A DNA stretch of 64,000 nucleotides, from the NCBI RefSeq assembly GCF_035594035.1, contig NZ_CP141588.1, positions 2,882,501 through 2,946,500 on the forward strand, given 5' to 3'. Shown here in pieces: positions 48,715 through 56,813 of this stretch. The first letter of the stretch is position 1; the number at the start of each line of letters is the position of its first letter. A model generated the notes under the pieces. That model ran no database searches and was not told where the DNA came from. It saw only the letters and a program-made list of their open reading frames with translations. Made by a program: the position numbers and the translations under genes. Source of the DNA: Sphingomonas sp. LY54. Lineage in GTDB: Bacteria > Pseudomonadota > Alphaproteobacteria > Sphingomonadales > Sphingomonadaceae.

Positions 48715-49065
48715 TTATTCTCCCTTCAGGGCGCGCTTGAGGGTGCCAATACGGCCCTCGAGGAAGGAGAGGGTGGTGCGATATTGGACCGCATTCTCCG
48801 CGAACAGGGTCTGCTCGGTCGAAAGCTCGACCGTGTTGCCGTCGAGCGAGGGCGTCACCGGCACGCGATAGGCGACCGCATTTTCGGCCGCGGCGGCAAC
48901 GCTCTGGCCCTTGCTGGCCTGATCGAGCGCGGCGTTGAAATCGATGTCGCGGGCCTTGTAGCCGGGCGTCGCCGCGTTCGCGATGTTGGAGGCGAGCATC
49001 GACAGACGCTGCGAGCGCAGCGCGAGCGCCGCGCCGTGGACTCCGAACAGCTGATCTCCGGCCAT
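48715..49065 (-). CDS. flgB: Flagellar proximal-rod protein FlgB
   Basis: A 116-residue rod protein, first gene of the long minus-strand flg operon. It has the motif LASNIANAATPGYKARDIDF and the C-terminal ENAVQYRTTLSFLEGRIGTLKRAL. ATG at 49065 is chosen; the longer frame to 49245 would run through both sigma-54 promoters and has no homology. A sigma-54 promoter lies 72 bases upstream. Confidence 0.94.
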   Translation of the reverse strand: MAGDQLFGVHGAALALRSQRLSMLASNIANAATPGYKARDIDFNAALDQASKGQSVAAAAENAVAYRVPVTPSLDGNTVELSTEQTLFAENAVQYRTTLSFLEGRIGTLKRALKGE

Positions 49066-49136
49066 GTGCCAATCCCCTAAAGTTTCCGCCTCCGCCGTCG
49101 TTAATCCGACAGCTCGGGCCTTCGTCCGGGTGATTG

Positions 49137-49152
49137 TGCAAAGGGCGTGCCA
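49137..49152 (-). promoter_or_regulatory. Sigma-54 promoter of the flgB operon
   Basis: On the minus strand TGGCACGCCCTTTGCA is a full match to TGGCACG-N4-TTGCW. It faces away from the flgA promoter 48 bases further on, so one activator-binding region could serve both. Confidence 0.9.
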
Positions 49153-49200
49153 AGCGGGCGGAATCGCGGTTCTGCCTAGCGTTGCGGGGGCATGTGCGTT

Positions 49201-49216
49201 TGGCACGCCTGTTGCT
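49201..49216 (+). promoter_or_regulatory. Sigma-54 promoter of flgA
   Basis: TGGCACGCCTGTTGCT fully matches TGGCACG-N4-TTGCW and ends 34 bases before the flgA ATG, with a GGGAG-containing leader between. Confidence 0.9.
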
Positions 49217-49250
49217 TTGATGGCTTTCCGAACCATGGGAGCCATTCGAG

Positions 49251-49757
49251 ATGACGTATTTCCGACGCATGGCCGTGCTGGGCGCGCTTATCGCCGCTCC
49301 GGCGCTCGCCGCGCCGCAGTTCGAAGACCTCGATTTGCTCGAGGCGCGGATCACGGCGACGCTTGGCGCGGGGATCGGACAGCCGGGGGGACCGGCGCGG
49401 CCGATCGATCGCCGGCTGAAGCTTGCCGCCTGCCCGGCCGCGCCTGCGCTGGCGATGCCGACGCCGGCCTCGGCCTTGGTCCAGTGCGAGCCGCTCGGCT
49501 GGCGCATCCACGTGCCGCTGTTCCGGCCGGCGGCGGCGATGGCCGCGGCCGCGGAGAAAGCCGAGCCGGTGATCCGCAAGGGCGACCAGGTCGAGCTCGT
49601 CGCGGATGGGGGGAGCTTCAGCGTCAGCACGCTGGCGATCGCCCAGCAGGACGGCGCGCCCGGCGATCGCATCCGCGTGCGCACCGAGGCCAAGGCGGCG
49701 CCGGTGATCGCCCAGGTGGACTCGATGGGCCGGGTTATCATCGGCCGATTTAAGTAA
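49251..49757 (+). CDS. flgA: Flagellar P-ring assembly chaperone FlgA
   Basis: A 168-residue periplasmic chaperone for P-ring assembly. It has a Sec signal (RMAVLGALIAAPALAAPQ) and a SAF-like C-terminal domain (VIRKGDQVELVADGGSFSVSTLAIAQQDGAPGDRIRVR, recognised by VIRKGDQVELV and GDRIRVR). It is read divergently from flgB from its own sigma-54 promoter. FlgM follows, possibly from an additional sigma-28 promoter. Confidence 0.92.
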   Translation: MTYFRRMAVLGALIAAPALAAPQFEDLDLLEARITATLGAGIGQPGGPARPIDRRLKLAACPAAPALAMPTPASALVQCEPLGWRIHVPLFRPAAAMAAAAEKAEPVIRKGDQVELVADGGSFSVSTLAIAQQDGAPGDRIRVRTEAKAAPVIAQVDSMGRVIIGRFK

Positions 49758-49776
49758 ATCCGCAGGCTGCCGTTAT
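49750..49776 (+). promoter_or_regulatory. Candidate sigma-28 promoter of flgM
   Basis: TTAA (49750-49753), a 15-base spacer and GCCGTTAT (49769-49776) resemble TAAA-N15-GCCGATAA. It overlaps the end of flgA and lies 50 bases before flgM. One -35 mismatch lowers confidence. Confidence 0.6.
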
Positions 49777-49825
49777 TGCGTTGGAATGCCAGGTGGCGGA
49801 CCAGCACGCGGCGAAAGGAAGACAG

Positions 49826-50098
49826 ATGATCAACGGTGTGGACAATAAGGGGCGGGTCGACGCGGTCCGGGTGGGGCTGGAACGCGCTGCGCCGGCCGCC
49901 AAGGTCGCCAACGACGGCACCGAGCGCAATGTCGGCGCGCCGATCAGCGCGGTCGCGGCGATGGCGGCCGAAGGCGCGCCGATCGATGCCGCCAAGGTCG
50001 CGGCGATCCGCGCGGCGATCGCCGAGGGCCGCTACCCGATCGAGCCCGACCGCATCGCGCAGGGCATGATCGCCTTCGACTTCAACCCCTACACATGA
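49826..50098 (+). CDS. flgM: Anti-sigma-28 factor FlgM
   Basis: A 90-residue inhibitor of FliA. It begins MINGVDNKGRVDAVRVGLE and has the conserved C-terminal FlgM helix region (IDAAKVAAIRAAIAEGRYPIEPDRIAQGMI, recognised by KVAAIRAAIAEGRYPI). FlgM is exported after hook completion, releasing FliA. AAAGGAAG lies before the ATG. The stop overlaps the next start by four bases. Confidence 0.93.
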   Translation: MINGVDNKGRVDAVRVGLERAAPAAKVANDGTERNVGAPISAVAAMAAEGAPIDAAKVAAIRAAIAEGRYPIEPDRIAQGMIAFDFNPYT

Positions 50099-50418
50099 TC
50101 CCGGCGTCGCTCTCCCGCCTCGAGGCGTGCCATGAGGCGCTGATCGCCGCGCTCGACGCGGACGATCTCGACCGGATCGAGAGCGCTGTTCTCGCCTTCC
50201 GCGACGCGGTCGAGGAAGTGCGCGCCCAGGGTGGCTGGCGCGACAATCCCGACGTCGCCGGCAAGGCCGCGCATATCAAGGCGCTGGCCGAGGCCGCGCG
50301 CGTCCGCGTCAATTTTCTGACGGACCTCAACCGCCGCCGGATCGAGGCCTTTGCCGCCGCGCGCGGGCGCACCGTCGCCGCGACCTACGGGGCCGGGGGC
50401 CAGATGTCGGCGGCCTGA
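50095..50418 (+). CDS. FlgN-like flagellar chaperone or hypothetical protein
   Basis: A 107-residue, largely alpha-helical protein with heptad patterns and few distinctive motifs (IPASLSRLEACHEALIAALDADD, RVRVNFLTDLNRRRIEAFAA). It is coupled to flgM by an ATGA overlap. In many bacteria the flgM partner gene is flgN, the export chaperone for FlgK and FlgL, and size and helical content agree. Sequence similarity to FlgN cannot be confirmed by eye. Confidence 0.6.
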   Translation: MIPASLSRLEACHEALIAALDADDLDRIESAVLAFRDAVEEVRAQGGWRDNPDVAGKAAHIKALAEAARVRVNFLTDLNRRRIEAFAAARGRTVAATYGAGGQMSAA

Positions 50419-50436
50419 TCGGGCCATTTCTCGATT

Positions 50437-50452
50437 TGGCACGGCCGTTGCT
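50437..50452 (+). promoter_or_regulatory. Sigma-54 promoter of the transglycosylase-flhA-flhG-fliA operon
   Basis: TGGCACGGCCGTTGCT fully matches TGGCACG-N4-TTGCW. It starts 28 bases before the transglycosylase ATG; an AGGGGG lies between. Confidence 0.9.
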
Positions 50453-50480
50453 TAGACCCTCCTGAACCACAGGGGGCGTC

Positions 50481-51266
50481 ATGTTTCCGACGACGAATTT
50501 CACGGCTGGACTGGAGGGCGCTGAGGGACGCGTCGGCGCGGCGATCCAGCGCGCGTCGGCCCGCACCGGAGTCGATTTCTCCTACCTCTTCAACCAGGCC
50601 AAGGTCGAAAGCGGGTTGAACCCGATGGCCCGCGCCCGCACGTCGAGCGCGACCGGGCTGTTCCAGTTCATCGACCAGACCTGGCTCGGCACCGTCAAGA
50701 AGCATGGCGAGGCTCACGGCCTCGGCTGGGCCGCCGATGCGATCAGCCGCGGCTCCGACGGGCGCTACCGGGTCGCCGATCCGGCCACGCGCCGCGCGAT
50801 CCTCGACCTGCGCAACCAGCCCGAGGCGGCGAGCGCGATGGCGGCCGAATTCGCGTCCGACAACCAGGCCCATCTCGAGGGCAGCCTCGGCCGGCCGGTG
50901 GAATCGGTCGATCTCTATCTCGCCCATTTCCTCGGCGCCGGCGGGGCTTCGAAATTCCTGCGCGCGCACGACGCCAACCCGGACGCCGCCGCGGCGGCTT
51001 CGTTGCCGGAGGCTGCGCGCGCCAATCGCTGGGTGTTCTTCAACAAGGACGGATCGGCGCGCAGCTTCGCCGAGATCCGCGAGCGCTTCGCCGCCAAGAT
51101 CGGCGGATCCGCGGCGCCGCTCCCGATGCGCGGGCCGGGCGAGATGGAATTCACGCCGCTGCGGCTGGCCTCGCTCAACACCGGCGCGACCGCGCCCGTC
51201 CAGAAGCTGCCGTCACCGCAATATGCGCGGCTCGCTTATCTGATGCTCGCCGAGCTGGGGGCCTGA
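50481..51266 (+). CDS. Flagellum-associated lytic transglycosylase-like protein
   Basis: A 261-residue protein with an N-terminal SLT-type transglycosylase domain: catalytic Glu in FNQAKVESGLNPMARA, then TSSATGLFQFIDQTWLG and a late YLAHFLGAGGASKFL. It probably replaces the missing muramidase part of FlgJ by cutting peptidoglycan for the rod. No signal peptide is visible; the protein starts MFPTTNFTAGLEGAEG, unlike Sec-exported SltF of Rhodobacter, so export may use the flagellar apparatus. The stop is directly followed by flhA. Confidence 0.83.
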   Translation: MFPTTNFTAGLEGAEGRVGAAIQRASARTGVDFSYLFNQAKVESGLNPMARARTSSATGLFQFIDQTWLGTVKKHGEAHGLGWAADAISRGSDGRYRVADPATRRAILDLRNQPEAASAMAAEFASDNQAHLEGSLGRPVESVDLYLAHFLGAGGASKFLRAHDANPDAAAAASLPEAARANRWVFFNKDGSARSFAEIRERFAAKIGGSAAPLPMRGPGEMEFTPLRLASLNTGATAPVQKLPSPQYARLAYLMLAELGA

Positions 51267-53372
51267 ATGCTGAACAAGGTCAACGCCAAGGTCTGGGTGG
51301 GCGCGAGCAAGGGGGCGATCCTTCCGCTGGCCACCCTGATGCTCGTCATGCTGATGGTCGTGCCGGTGCCGGCTACCCTGCTCGACGTCGGCTTCATCAT
51401 CAACATCATGATCAGCCTCGCGGTGCTGATGGTCGCGCTGAACGCCGCCAAGCCGCTCGATTTCTCGTCCTTCCCCACCGTCCTGCTGTTCGCGACCCTG
51501 CTGCGCCTCGCCCTCAACGTCGCCTCGACCCGCGTCGTGCTGGTGAGCGGCCATGAGGGGACCGCGGCGGCCGGCCATGTCATCGAGGCGTTCGGCCATT
51601 TCCTGATCGGCGGCGACTATGCGGTCGGCATCTTCGTCTTCGCGATCCTGATGATCATCAACCTGGTCGTGATCACCAAGGGCGCGGGCCGCGTATCCGA
51701 AGTGTCGGCGCGCTTCACGCTAGACGCCATGCCCGGCAAGCAGATGGCGATCGACGCGGATCTGAACGCCGGCCTGCTCACCCCCGACGAAGCCAAGGCC
51801 CGCCGCCAGGAAGTCGCGACCGAAGCCGATTTCTACGGCTCGATGGACGGCGCCTCCAAGTTCGTGAAGGGCGATGCCGTTGCCGGCGTGCTGATCCTGG
51901 TGATCAACATCCTGGGCGGCCTCGTGCTCGGCACGCTGAGCCACGGCCTGTCGCTGAGCGAGGCCGCCGAGGTTTACGTCCTGCTCGCGATCGGCGACGC
52001 GCTGGTCGCTTCGGTGCCGGCCTTGCTGCTCTCGATCGCGGCCGCGTCGATCGTCACCCGCGTCTCCTCGCCGCTCGACCTGTCGGGTCAGATCGTCAGC
52101 CAGTTCGGCTCGAGCCGGGCGTGGTTCCCGGTCTGCGGCATCCTCATCGTCCTGGGCATCCTGCCCGGGATGCCGCACTTCATCATCCTGACTGCCGCCG
52201 CCATCGCCGGCTTTACCGCCTGGAAGCTGCGCGAAGCCGAGAAGGTGAGGGCGGCCCAGCCCGCTCTCGATCTCCTTCCCCCGCCTTCGCCGAGCGCGAT
52301 CGGCTGGGACGAAGTCAGCGACAATGCCGTCATCGGCCTGGAGCTCGGCTACGCGCTGATCGGCCTCGTCGACGAGCGCAAGGGCGCACCCTTGATGGCG
52401 CGCATTACCGGCATCCGCCGCCAATTGTCGCGCGAGCTCGGGTTCGTCGTGCCCTTGGTGCGCGTCCGCGACGAGCTTGCCCTCGGCCCCAACAATTACC
52501 GCATCACCGTCGCCGGCGTGATCCATGGCGAGGACGAGATCTGGCCGGAAGACCTGCTCGCGCTCGATTCCGGCCTGCTGCTGGGCGAGGTTACGGGACG
52601 CACGGTCCAGGATCCCACTTTCGGCCTCGACGCCGTGTGGATCTCGCCCGCCAAGCGCGCCGAGGCGGTCGTCGCCGGCTACACCGTGGTCGATCCCTCG
52701 ACTGTGGTCGCGACCCATCTCAACCAGATCATCCAGTCCGCCGCGGCCGAGCTGTTCGGCATGGACGAGGCGCAGAAGTTGCTCGACGCGCTCAAGGAGA
52801 ATGCCCCGCAGCTCGTCGCCGGGCTGACGCCGCAGCCGCTGCCGCTCGTGTCGATCGCCGCTTTGTGCCGCGCTTTGCTGTCCGAAGGCGTGCCGCTCAA
52901 GGATTTCCGCCGCATCGCCGAGGCGATGGTGGACTCCGCGCGCGAGGAGAACGACCCGGTGCAACTGGTGGAGGCGGTGCGCCAGCGGATCGGCGCGCTG
53001 ATCGTCCAGACCATCGTGCCGATCAAGATGCCGCTGCCGGTGCTGACCCTCGACGCCGGCCTCGAAAGCCTGCTCAACCAGGCGGTCCGCGCCGGGCAGG
53101 GTGCCTCGCATCCGATCGAACCCGCGCTCGGCCAGAAGATCGTGCAGGCGATCGGCGAGGTCGCCGAACCCTTGCTCGGCGAGGCGCGCCGCTTCGCCGT
53201 CGTCACGTCCCCGATCGCACGGCGCGCGCTCTCGCGGCTGCTCGCACCGCATCTGCGCGACGTGCCCGTCCTTTCGTTCCTGGAGATACCCGATGGAAAG
53301 CCTGTCGAAGTGATCGCCGTAGTCGGCAGTGGTGCGGCTCAGCCGATGCTTGAAATGGAGCCCGCGGAATGA
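51267..53372 (+). CDS. flhA: Flagellar type III export component FlhA
   Basis: A 701-residue export-gate protein. The N-terminal half has eight hydrophobic segments and the FHIPEP signature (RVSEVSARFTLDAMPGKQMAID, then ADFYGSMDGASKFVKGDA). The C-terminal half is the cytoplasmic nonameric ring domain that docks chaperone-substrate pairs. It starts immediately after the transglycosylase stop and overlaps the MinD-like gene by four bases. flhF, often next to flhA, is not present. Confidence 0.97.
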   Translation: MLNKVNAKVWVGASKGAILPLATLMLVMLMVVPVPATLLDVGFIINIMISLAVLMVALNAAKPLDFSSFPTVLLFATLLRLALNVASTRVVLVSGHEGTAAAGHVIEAFGHFLIGGDYAVGIFVFAILMIINLVVITKGAGRVSEVSARFTLDAMPGKQMAIDADLNAGLLTPDEAKARRQEVATEADFYGSMDGASKFVKGDAVAGVLILVINILGGLVLGTLSHGLSLSEAAEVYVLLAIGDALVASVPALLLSIAAASIVTRVSSPLDLSGQIVSQFGSSRAWFPVCGILIVLGILPGMPHFIILTAAAIAGFTAWKLREAEKVRAAQPALDLLPPPSPSAIGWDEVSDNAVIGLELGYALIGLVDERKGAPLMARITGIRRQLSRELGFVVPLVRVRDELALGPNNYRITVAGVIHGEDEIWPEDLLALDSGLLLGEVTGRTVQDPTFGLDAVWISPAKRAEAVVAGYTVVDPSTVVATHLNQIIQSAAAELFGMDEAQKLLDALKENAPQLVAGLTPQPLPLVSIAALCRALLSEGVPLKDFRRIAEAMVDSAREENDPVQLVEAVRQRIGALIVQTIVPIKMPLPVLTLDAGLESLLNQAVRAGQGASHPIEPALGQKIVQAIGEVAEPLLGEARRFAVVTSPIARRALSRLLAPHLRDVPVLSFLEIPDGKPVEVIAVVGSGAAQPMLEMEPAE

Positions 53373-54088
53373 AGCTCTTCTGTGGAGACGGCGCCCGCGT
53401 CACGGCCGTGACCAGCGGTAAGGGCGGCGTCGGCAAGACGGTGGTCAGCGTCAACCTGGCCGTGGCCCTGACCCGCATGGGCGAGCGCGCGATGCTGGTC
53501 GACTCCGATCCGCTGCGCTCGAACGCCGGCATCATGCTGGGATTGAGCCCGTTCGGCGGCGAAAGCATGCGCCATCGCCCGTCCGGCCTGATCGTCGGCC
53601 GCTCCACGCAAGGTAATGGTGAGCTCGACCAAATCCTGGTCGACACCATAACGGGGCTTTCACCCCAGACGATGGCGGTGCTCGACGCCTCCGACCGGGT
53701 CCTGATCGTCCTTTCGGACGAGCCGACCGCGTTCATGGACGCCTATGCCCATCTGAAGGCCTTGTCCTGCGCCTATGATTGCAGGCAGATTTCCATCGTC
53801 ACCAATATGGTCGACGACGATCGCGCGGGCCAACGCCTGTTCGAGAGCTTTCACCGCGTCGTGCAGCGCTTCAACGCGATCGAATTGACCCATCTCGGTT
53901 CGGTGCCGCGCGACGAGCAGGTCCGCCAGGCGGTGTTCCGCAAGCAGAGCTGCCTCGACGCCTATCCGAACAGCCGCGCCAGCTCAGCCTTCCGCCGCAT
54001 CGCCGCGCGGCTGGCAGAGCGGCCGCTGGCGCCGGCGCTCGCCGCCCGTCCGGCCTTTGCGATGGAGGCACTGCATGGCGCTTACTGA
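53369..54088 (+). CDS. flhG: MinD-family ATPase, FlhG/FleN-like
   Basis: A 239-residue P-loop ATPase of the MinD/ParA class. The deviant Walker A is SGKGGVGKTVVSVNLA, the second motif is MLVDSDPLRSNAG, and TITGLSPQTMAVLDASDRVLIVLSDEPTA is the switch II and later strand region. In other bacteria FlhG limits flagellar number and place with FlhF. Here it directly follows flhA, overlapping it by four bases, and precedes fliA, with flhF absent. It is shorter than typical FlhG, and the N-terminal DQA-type extension that activates FlhF is not seen. Confidence 0.87.
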   Translation: MKLFCGDGARVTAVTSGKGGVGKTVVSVNLAVALTRMGERAMLVDSDPLRSNAGIMLGLSPFGGESMRHRPSGLIVGRSTQGNGELDQILVDTITGLSPQTMAVLDASDRVLIVLSDEPTAFMDAYAHLKALSCAYDCRQISIVTNMVDDDRAGQRLFESFHRVVQRFNAIELTHLGSVPRDEQVRQAVFRKQSCLDAYPNSRASSAFRRIAARLAERPLAPALAARPAFAMEALHGAY

Positions 54089-54800
54089 TCCGGCGCCGAT
54101 GACCTATCGGCGCAAGCCCGCCGAGGCGACGCCCGAGGCGATCGCGCGCGCGCACATGCCGCTCGTCCGCAAGATTGCGTGGCACGTCCACGGCCGCGTC
54201 TCGACCGCGATCGAGGTCGAGGATCTGATCCAGATCGGAATGGTCGCCCTCGTGGAAGCCGCCAACGGCTATCAGGACCGCGGCCACGCTTTCTCGACCT
54301 ATGCGACGATGCGCATCCGCGGCGCGATGATCGATCACCTGCGCCGCCATGCGACCTTGTGCCGGTCCGCGATGGCGCGCCGCCGCGAGCTGGCCAATAT
54401 CCAGAAACGGCTGCAAGGCCGGCTCGGACGCGCGCCGACCGAGGCCGAGATGGCGGAAGAGATGGGCCTGGCCGCGGCCGCCTATCGCGAGTTGGTCGAC
54501 CAGAGCCAGGCCGTCCATCACGATTCGCTGGACGACATGTATTCCGATCATTCGATGTGGTTCGCCGATATCGAGGAGCGGGCCGACGAGGCGCTCGAGC
54601 GCGAGGGCCTCAAGGCCGCGATCGCCAGCGGCATACGCGATCTGCCCGAGCGCGAGGCGATCGTCCTCCAGCTCTATTTCGTCGAAGAGATGAACCTCGA
54701 GGAGATCGGGCTGACGCTCAATATCGGCGCCGCCCGCGTCTGTCAGATCAAGAAGGCTGCGCTCGACAAGCTCCGCCACATGCTCGCCGACTGGGGCTGA
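54075..54800 (+). CDS. fliA: Flagellar sigma factor FliA (sigma-28)
   Basis: A 241-residue sigma-70 family factor for late flagellar genes. Region 2 is AFSTYATMRIRGAMIDHLRR after VEDLIQIGMVALVEAA. Region 3 is GRAPTEAEMAEEMGL, and region 4 is LPEREAIVLQLYFVEEMNLEEIG with its helix-turn-helix. The gene starts within the end of flhG (ATG at 54075). It should act on the motA, fliC and flgM promoters in this window and be held by FlgM. Confidence 0.95.
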   Translation: MALTDPAPMTYRRKPAEATPEAIARAHMPLVRKIAWHVHGRVSTAIEVEDLIQIGMVALVEAANGYQDRGHAFSTYATMRIRGAMIDHLRRHATLCRSAMARRRELANIQKRLQGRLGRAPTEAEMAEEMGLAAAAYRELVDQSQAVHHDSLDDMYSDHSMWFADIEERADEALEREGLKAAIASGIRDLPEREAIVLQLYFVEEMNLEEIGLTLNIGAARVCQIKKAALDKLRHMLADWG

Positions 54801-55152
54801 CCACCGCCCGACGCTTCGGAAAAGCTCATCGCAAGAAGGCTGGTCCGGTGTAAGGGCTGTTGTCGGCAGTTCGCCTGTCGGACCTTGGCAGCCATGATGT
54901 CGTGCCTCACGGTCCGGGCGCATATAGTCACGACGAAATCCCCGCCAACAGCATCGAAGGTATTCCTCGTCGCTATTGCGGCCGCTCGGCCCACGCTCCA
55001 GCGACGCGGAGCGCGCCGACGAAGCCCTTACGGCATCTCTGGCAAGCGCCTCACCTGTCAGGGGATGGGTGCAGACTAAGCCTAAGCCTAAGCCCAGCCT
55101 AAGCCTCACAAGAGGCGCAAGATAATGGCGAGCGTCAACAACGCTGGACGCG
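54801..55152. other. Non-coding stretch between fliA and the hicAB pair
   Basis: About 350 bases with no supported gene. No terminator is seen after fliA. Near its end, four CTAAGC-like hexamers occur at 55076-55103. The base composition is a little less GC-rich than the flanks, compatible with insertion debris beside the toxin-antitoxin pair. Confidence 0.5.
55076..55103. repeat. Short tandem CTAAGC-type hexamer repeat
   Basis: CCTAAG occurs at 55081-55086 and 55087-55092, a partial CTAAG at 55076-55080 and, after a CCCAG break, again at 55098-55103. Function unknown. Confidence 0.6.
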
Positions 55153-55383
55153 TCAGCACATTACGGGCGGGTTACTCTCAAGAACCGGCTTAGGAATTGG
55201 CAGGCCCAGATCGTGAGCAGCTACGAGCCAGCAATCGATCGCGTCTCCTACGTTCCTGAGCGCCTCTTCGGGGGTTTCGCCATCCGAGACGCAGCCCTTG
55301 AGCACGGGGGCGTAAGCGACGTAGCCGCCGCCCAGGTGGGCCGCCAGCGGCTCTACCTCGACCCTATAGCCCCTAACAGTCAT
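55153..55383 (-). CDS. hicB: HicB-like antitoxin
   Basis: A 76-residue protein of the HicB partial-RNase-H fold: VRGYRVEVEPLAAHLGGGYVAYAPVLKGCVSDGETPEEALRNV is recognised by GGGYVAYAPVLKGC and DGETPEEALRNV. It ends without the ribbon-helix-helix or HTH domain found on many HicB proteins, so autoregulation would need another mode. ATG at 55383 overlaps the hicA stop by four bases. It should neutralise the adjacent HicA toxin. Confidence 0.83.
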   Translation of the reverse strand: MTVRGYRVEVEPLAAHLGGGYVAYAPVLKGCVSDGETPEEALRNVGDAIDCWLVAAHDLGLPIPKPVLESNPPVMC

Positions 55384-55628
55384 CTCATCTCCTGCACGCA
55401 TTCCGCAAGGTTTACCAAAAGACTGATGTACAGGGCTTTAATGGGCCGCCGCGCGGGGATCGACAGCACGCCTTCAACTCGCGGATGTGACACCGTGTAA
55501 TGTGACCCATTGGAAGGCGGTTTGCAATCTAGTCCGAAGTGCCTGCAAATAAACTCGACGTCTCCTATGGTCCAATCGCCCTGCGGGTTTCGTTTCATTG
55601 AGGCGAGGCGCTTCTGAGCCCGAGACAT
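55380..55628 (-). CDS. hicA: HicA-like mRNA interferase toxin
   Basis: An 82-residue small basic protein of the HicA dsRBD-like fold. The catalytic-type His is in PSNGSHYTVSHPRV, and the C-terminal ALYISLLVNLAECV helix is typical. The N-terminal VEFICRHFGLDCK part is helix 1. ATG at 55628 or at 55598 could be used. It is the first gene of a two-gene toxin-antitoxin unit inside the flagellar island, transcribed opposite to fliA. Confidence 0.83.
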   Translation of the reverse strand: MSRAQKRLASMKRNPQGDWTIGDVEFICRHFGLDCKPPSNGSHYTVSHPRVEGVLSIPARRPIKALYISLLVNLAECVQEMR

Positions 55629-55763
55629 TCAAGAGACTTATCGTCGGTTACGCTGTGTGAAAAGCTGTACGCCGTTCAAATGTGCCCGAAGATCAGAATG
55701 GTATTCTGAGAAACGCAGCGCATCCATATTGGACATGCTTTTTACGCGTCGCCAAAATAAAGA

Positions 55764-55789
55764 CCCCGGCGAGGATTACCTCGCCGGGG
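55764..55789 (-). terminator. Rho-independent terminator of fliC
   Basis: An 11-bp stem, CCCCGGCGAGG with CCTCGCCGGGG, has a 4-base loop. On the minus strand it is followed by TCTTTATTTT, placing it 24 bases past the fliC stop. Confidence 0.9.
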
Positions 55790-55813
55790 CTAGTCGTTTC
55801 AGGCTTGCTGGTC

Positions 55814-56623
55814 TTAGCGCAGCAGGCTTAGGACGCCCTGGGCGCTCTGGTTGGCCTGGGCGAGCATCGCCGTCGAGGCCTGGCTCAGGATCTGCGCCTT
55901 GGCGAGGTTGGTCGTCTCGGCGGAGAAATCCGCGTCCTCGATCCGCGACCGGGCGTCGCTGAGGTTGGCGACGTTGCTGGTCAGGTTGTTGACCGTCGAC
56001 TCGAGGCGGCTCTGGCCGGCGCCGAGCGAGGCGCGGGTCGTGGCGACCGCCTTAAGGCCGGCGTCGACGTTGGTCAGCGCCGTGGCGGCGCCGCCTGCCG
56101 TCGAGATGTCCGAACCGACTGCGCTCGAGAGGTCGAAGCCTTCGACAGTGAGGTTGGTCTGATCGCCCGAGCTAGCGCCGGTCTGGATCGCAATCGTCAC
56201 GTCGCTCGTGCCGAACACCGTCACGCCGTTGAACTTGGTCTTGGTCGTGATGTCGGTGATCTGCGAGGTCAGCTCGGCGACTTCCGCCTGCAGGTTGGCG
56301 CGGTCGTCTGCCGAGTAGGTGCCGCTGGCGCTCTGGACCGCCAGTTCGCGGATGCGCTGCAGCATGTTGGTGACTTCGCCAAGCGCGCCTTCGGCGGTCT
56401 GGGCCAGCGAGATGCCGTCATTGGCATTGCGGATCGCCTGGCTCATGCCGCGGATCGACGAGGTCATCGACGAAGCGATGGCGAGGCCGGCGGCGTCGTC
56501 CTTCGCGGAGTTGATGCGCTTGCCGGTCGAGAGGCGCTCCATCGCAACGGAGAGGCTCTGATTGGCGACGCGGCTGCCGTTCTGGGCGCGGAGGGCCGCG
56601 GTGTTGGTATTGATAACAGTCAT
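55814..56623 (-). CDS. fliC: Flagellin
   Basis: The filament subunit, 269 residues, made almost only of the conserved D0 and D1 domains; the surface D2/D3 domains are missing, as in many alphaproteobacteria. The N-terminus is [24 protein letters not shown], with [15 protein letters not shown], and the C-terminus is [29 protein letters not shown] (landmarks [18 protein letters not shown]). ATG at 56623 has GGGAG before it. A sigma-28 promoter lies 56-82 bases upstream and a terminator follows, so it is monocistronic. Confidence 0.96.
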   Translation of the reverse strand: MTVINTNTAALRAQNGSRVANQSLSVAMERLSTGKRINSAKDDAAGLAIASSMTSSIRGMSQAIRNANDGISLAQTAEGALGEVTNMLQRIRELAVQSASGTYSADDRANLQAEVAELTSQITDITTKTKFNGVTVFGTSDVTIAIQTGASSGDQTNLTVEGFDLSSAVGSDISTAGGAATALTNVDAGLKAVATTRASLGAGQSRLESTVNNLTSNVANLSDARSRIEDADFSAETTNLAKAQILSQASTAMLAQANQSAQGVLSLLR

Positions 56624-56678
56624 TGGGTTACTCCCGCTCGTGAAAGGCAGAGTGCATTTCACCGCTGCCACGAGACCA

Positions 56679-56705
56679 GTAACGGCGGGGCCGGGCGGGC
56701 CTTTA
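56679..56705 (-). promoter_or_regulatory. Sigma-28 (FliA) promoter of fliC
   Basis: On the minus strand TAAA (56702-56705), a 15-base spacer and GCCGTTAC (56679-56686) match the FliA consensus. The -10 is identical to that of motAB. Confidence 0.85.
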
Positions 56706-56813
56706 ATCGACTTTCTGCGCCCGTCGGCTTTTCGACGCCAGCAGCGCCGGCGCTTTGACACGCGCGTAACGCACACGAGCGCAATGCGCGCATTCTCTTG
56801 ATCCGGAGGCTTC

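Noticed and set aside
54743..54994. 83-codon frame on the minus strand after fliA
   Set aside because: No start signal, no motif, overlaps fliA; treated as non-coding.
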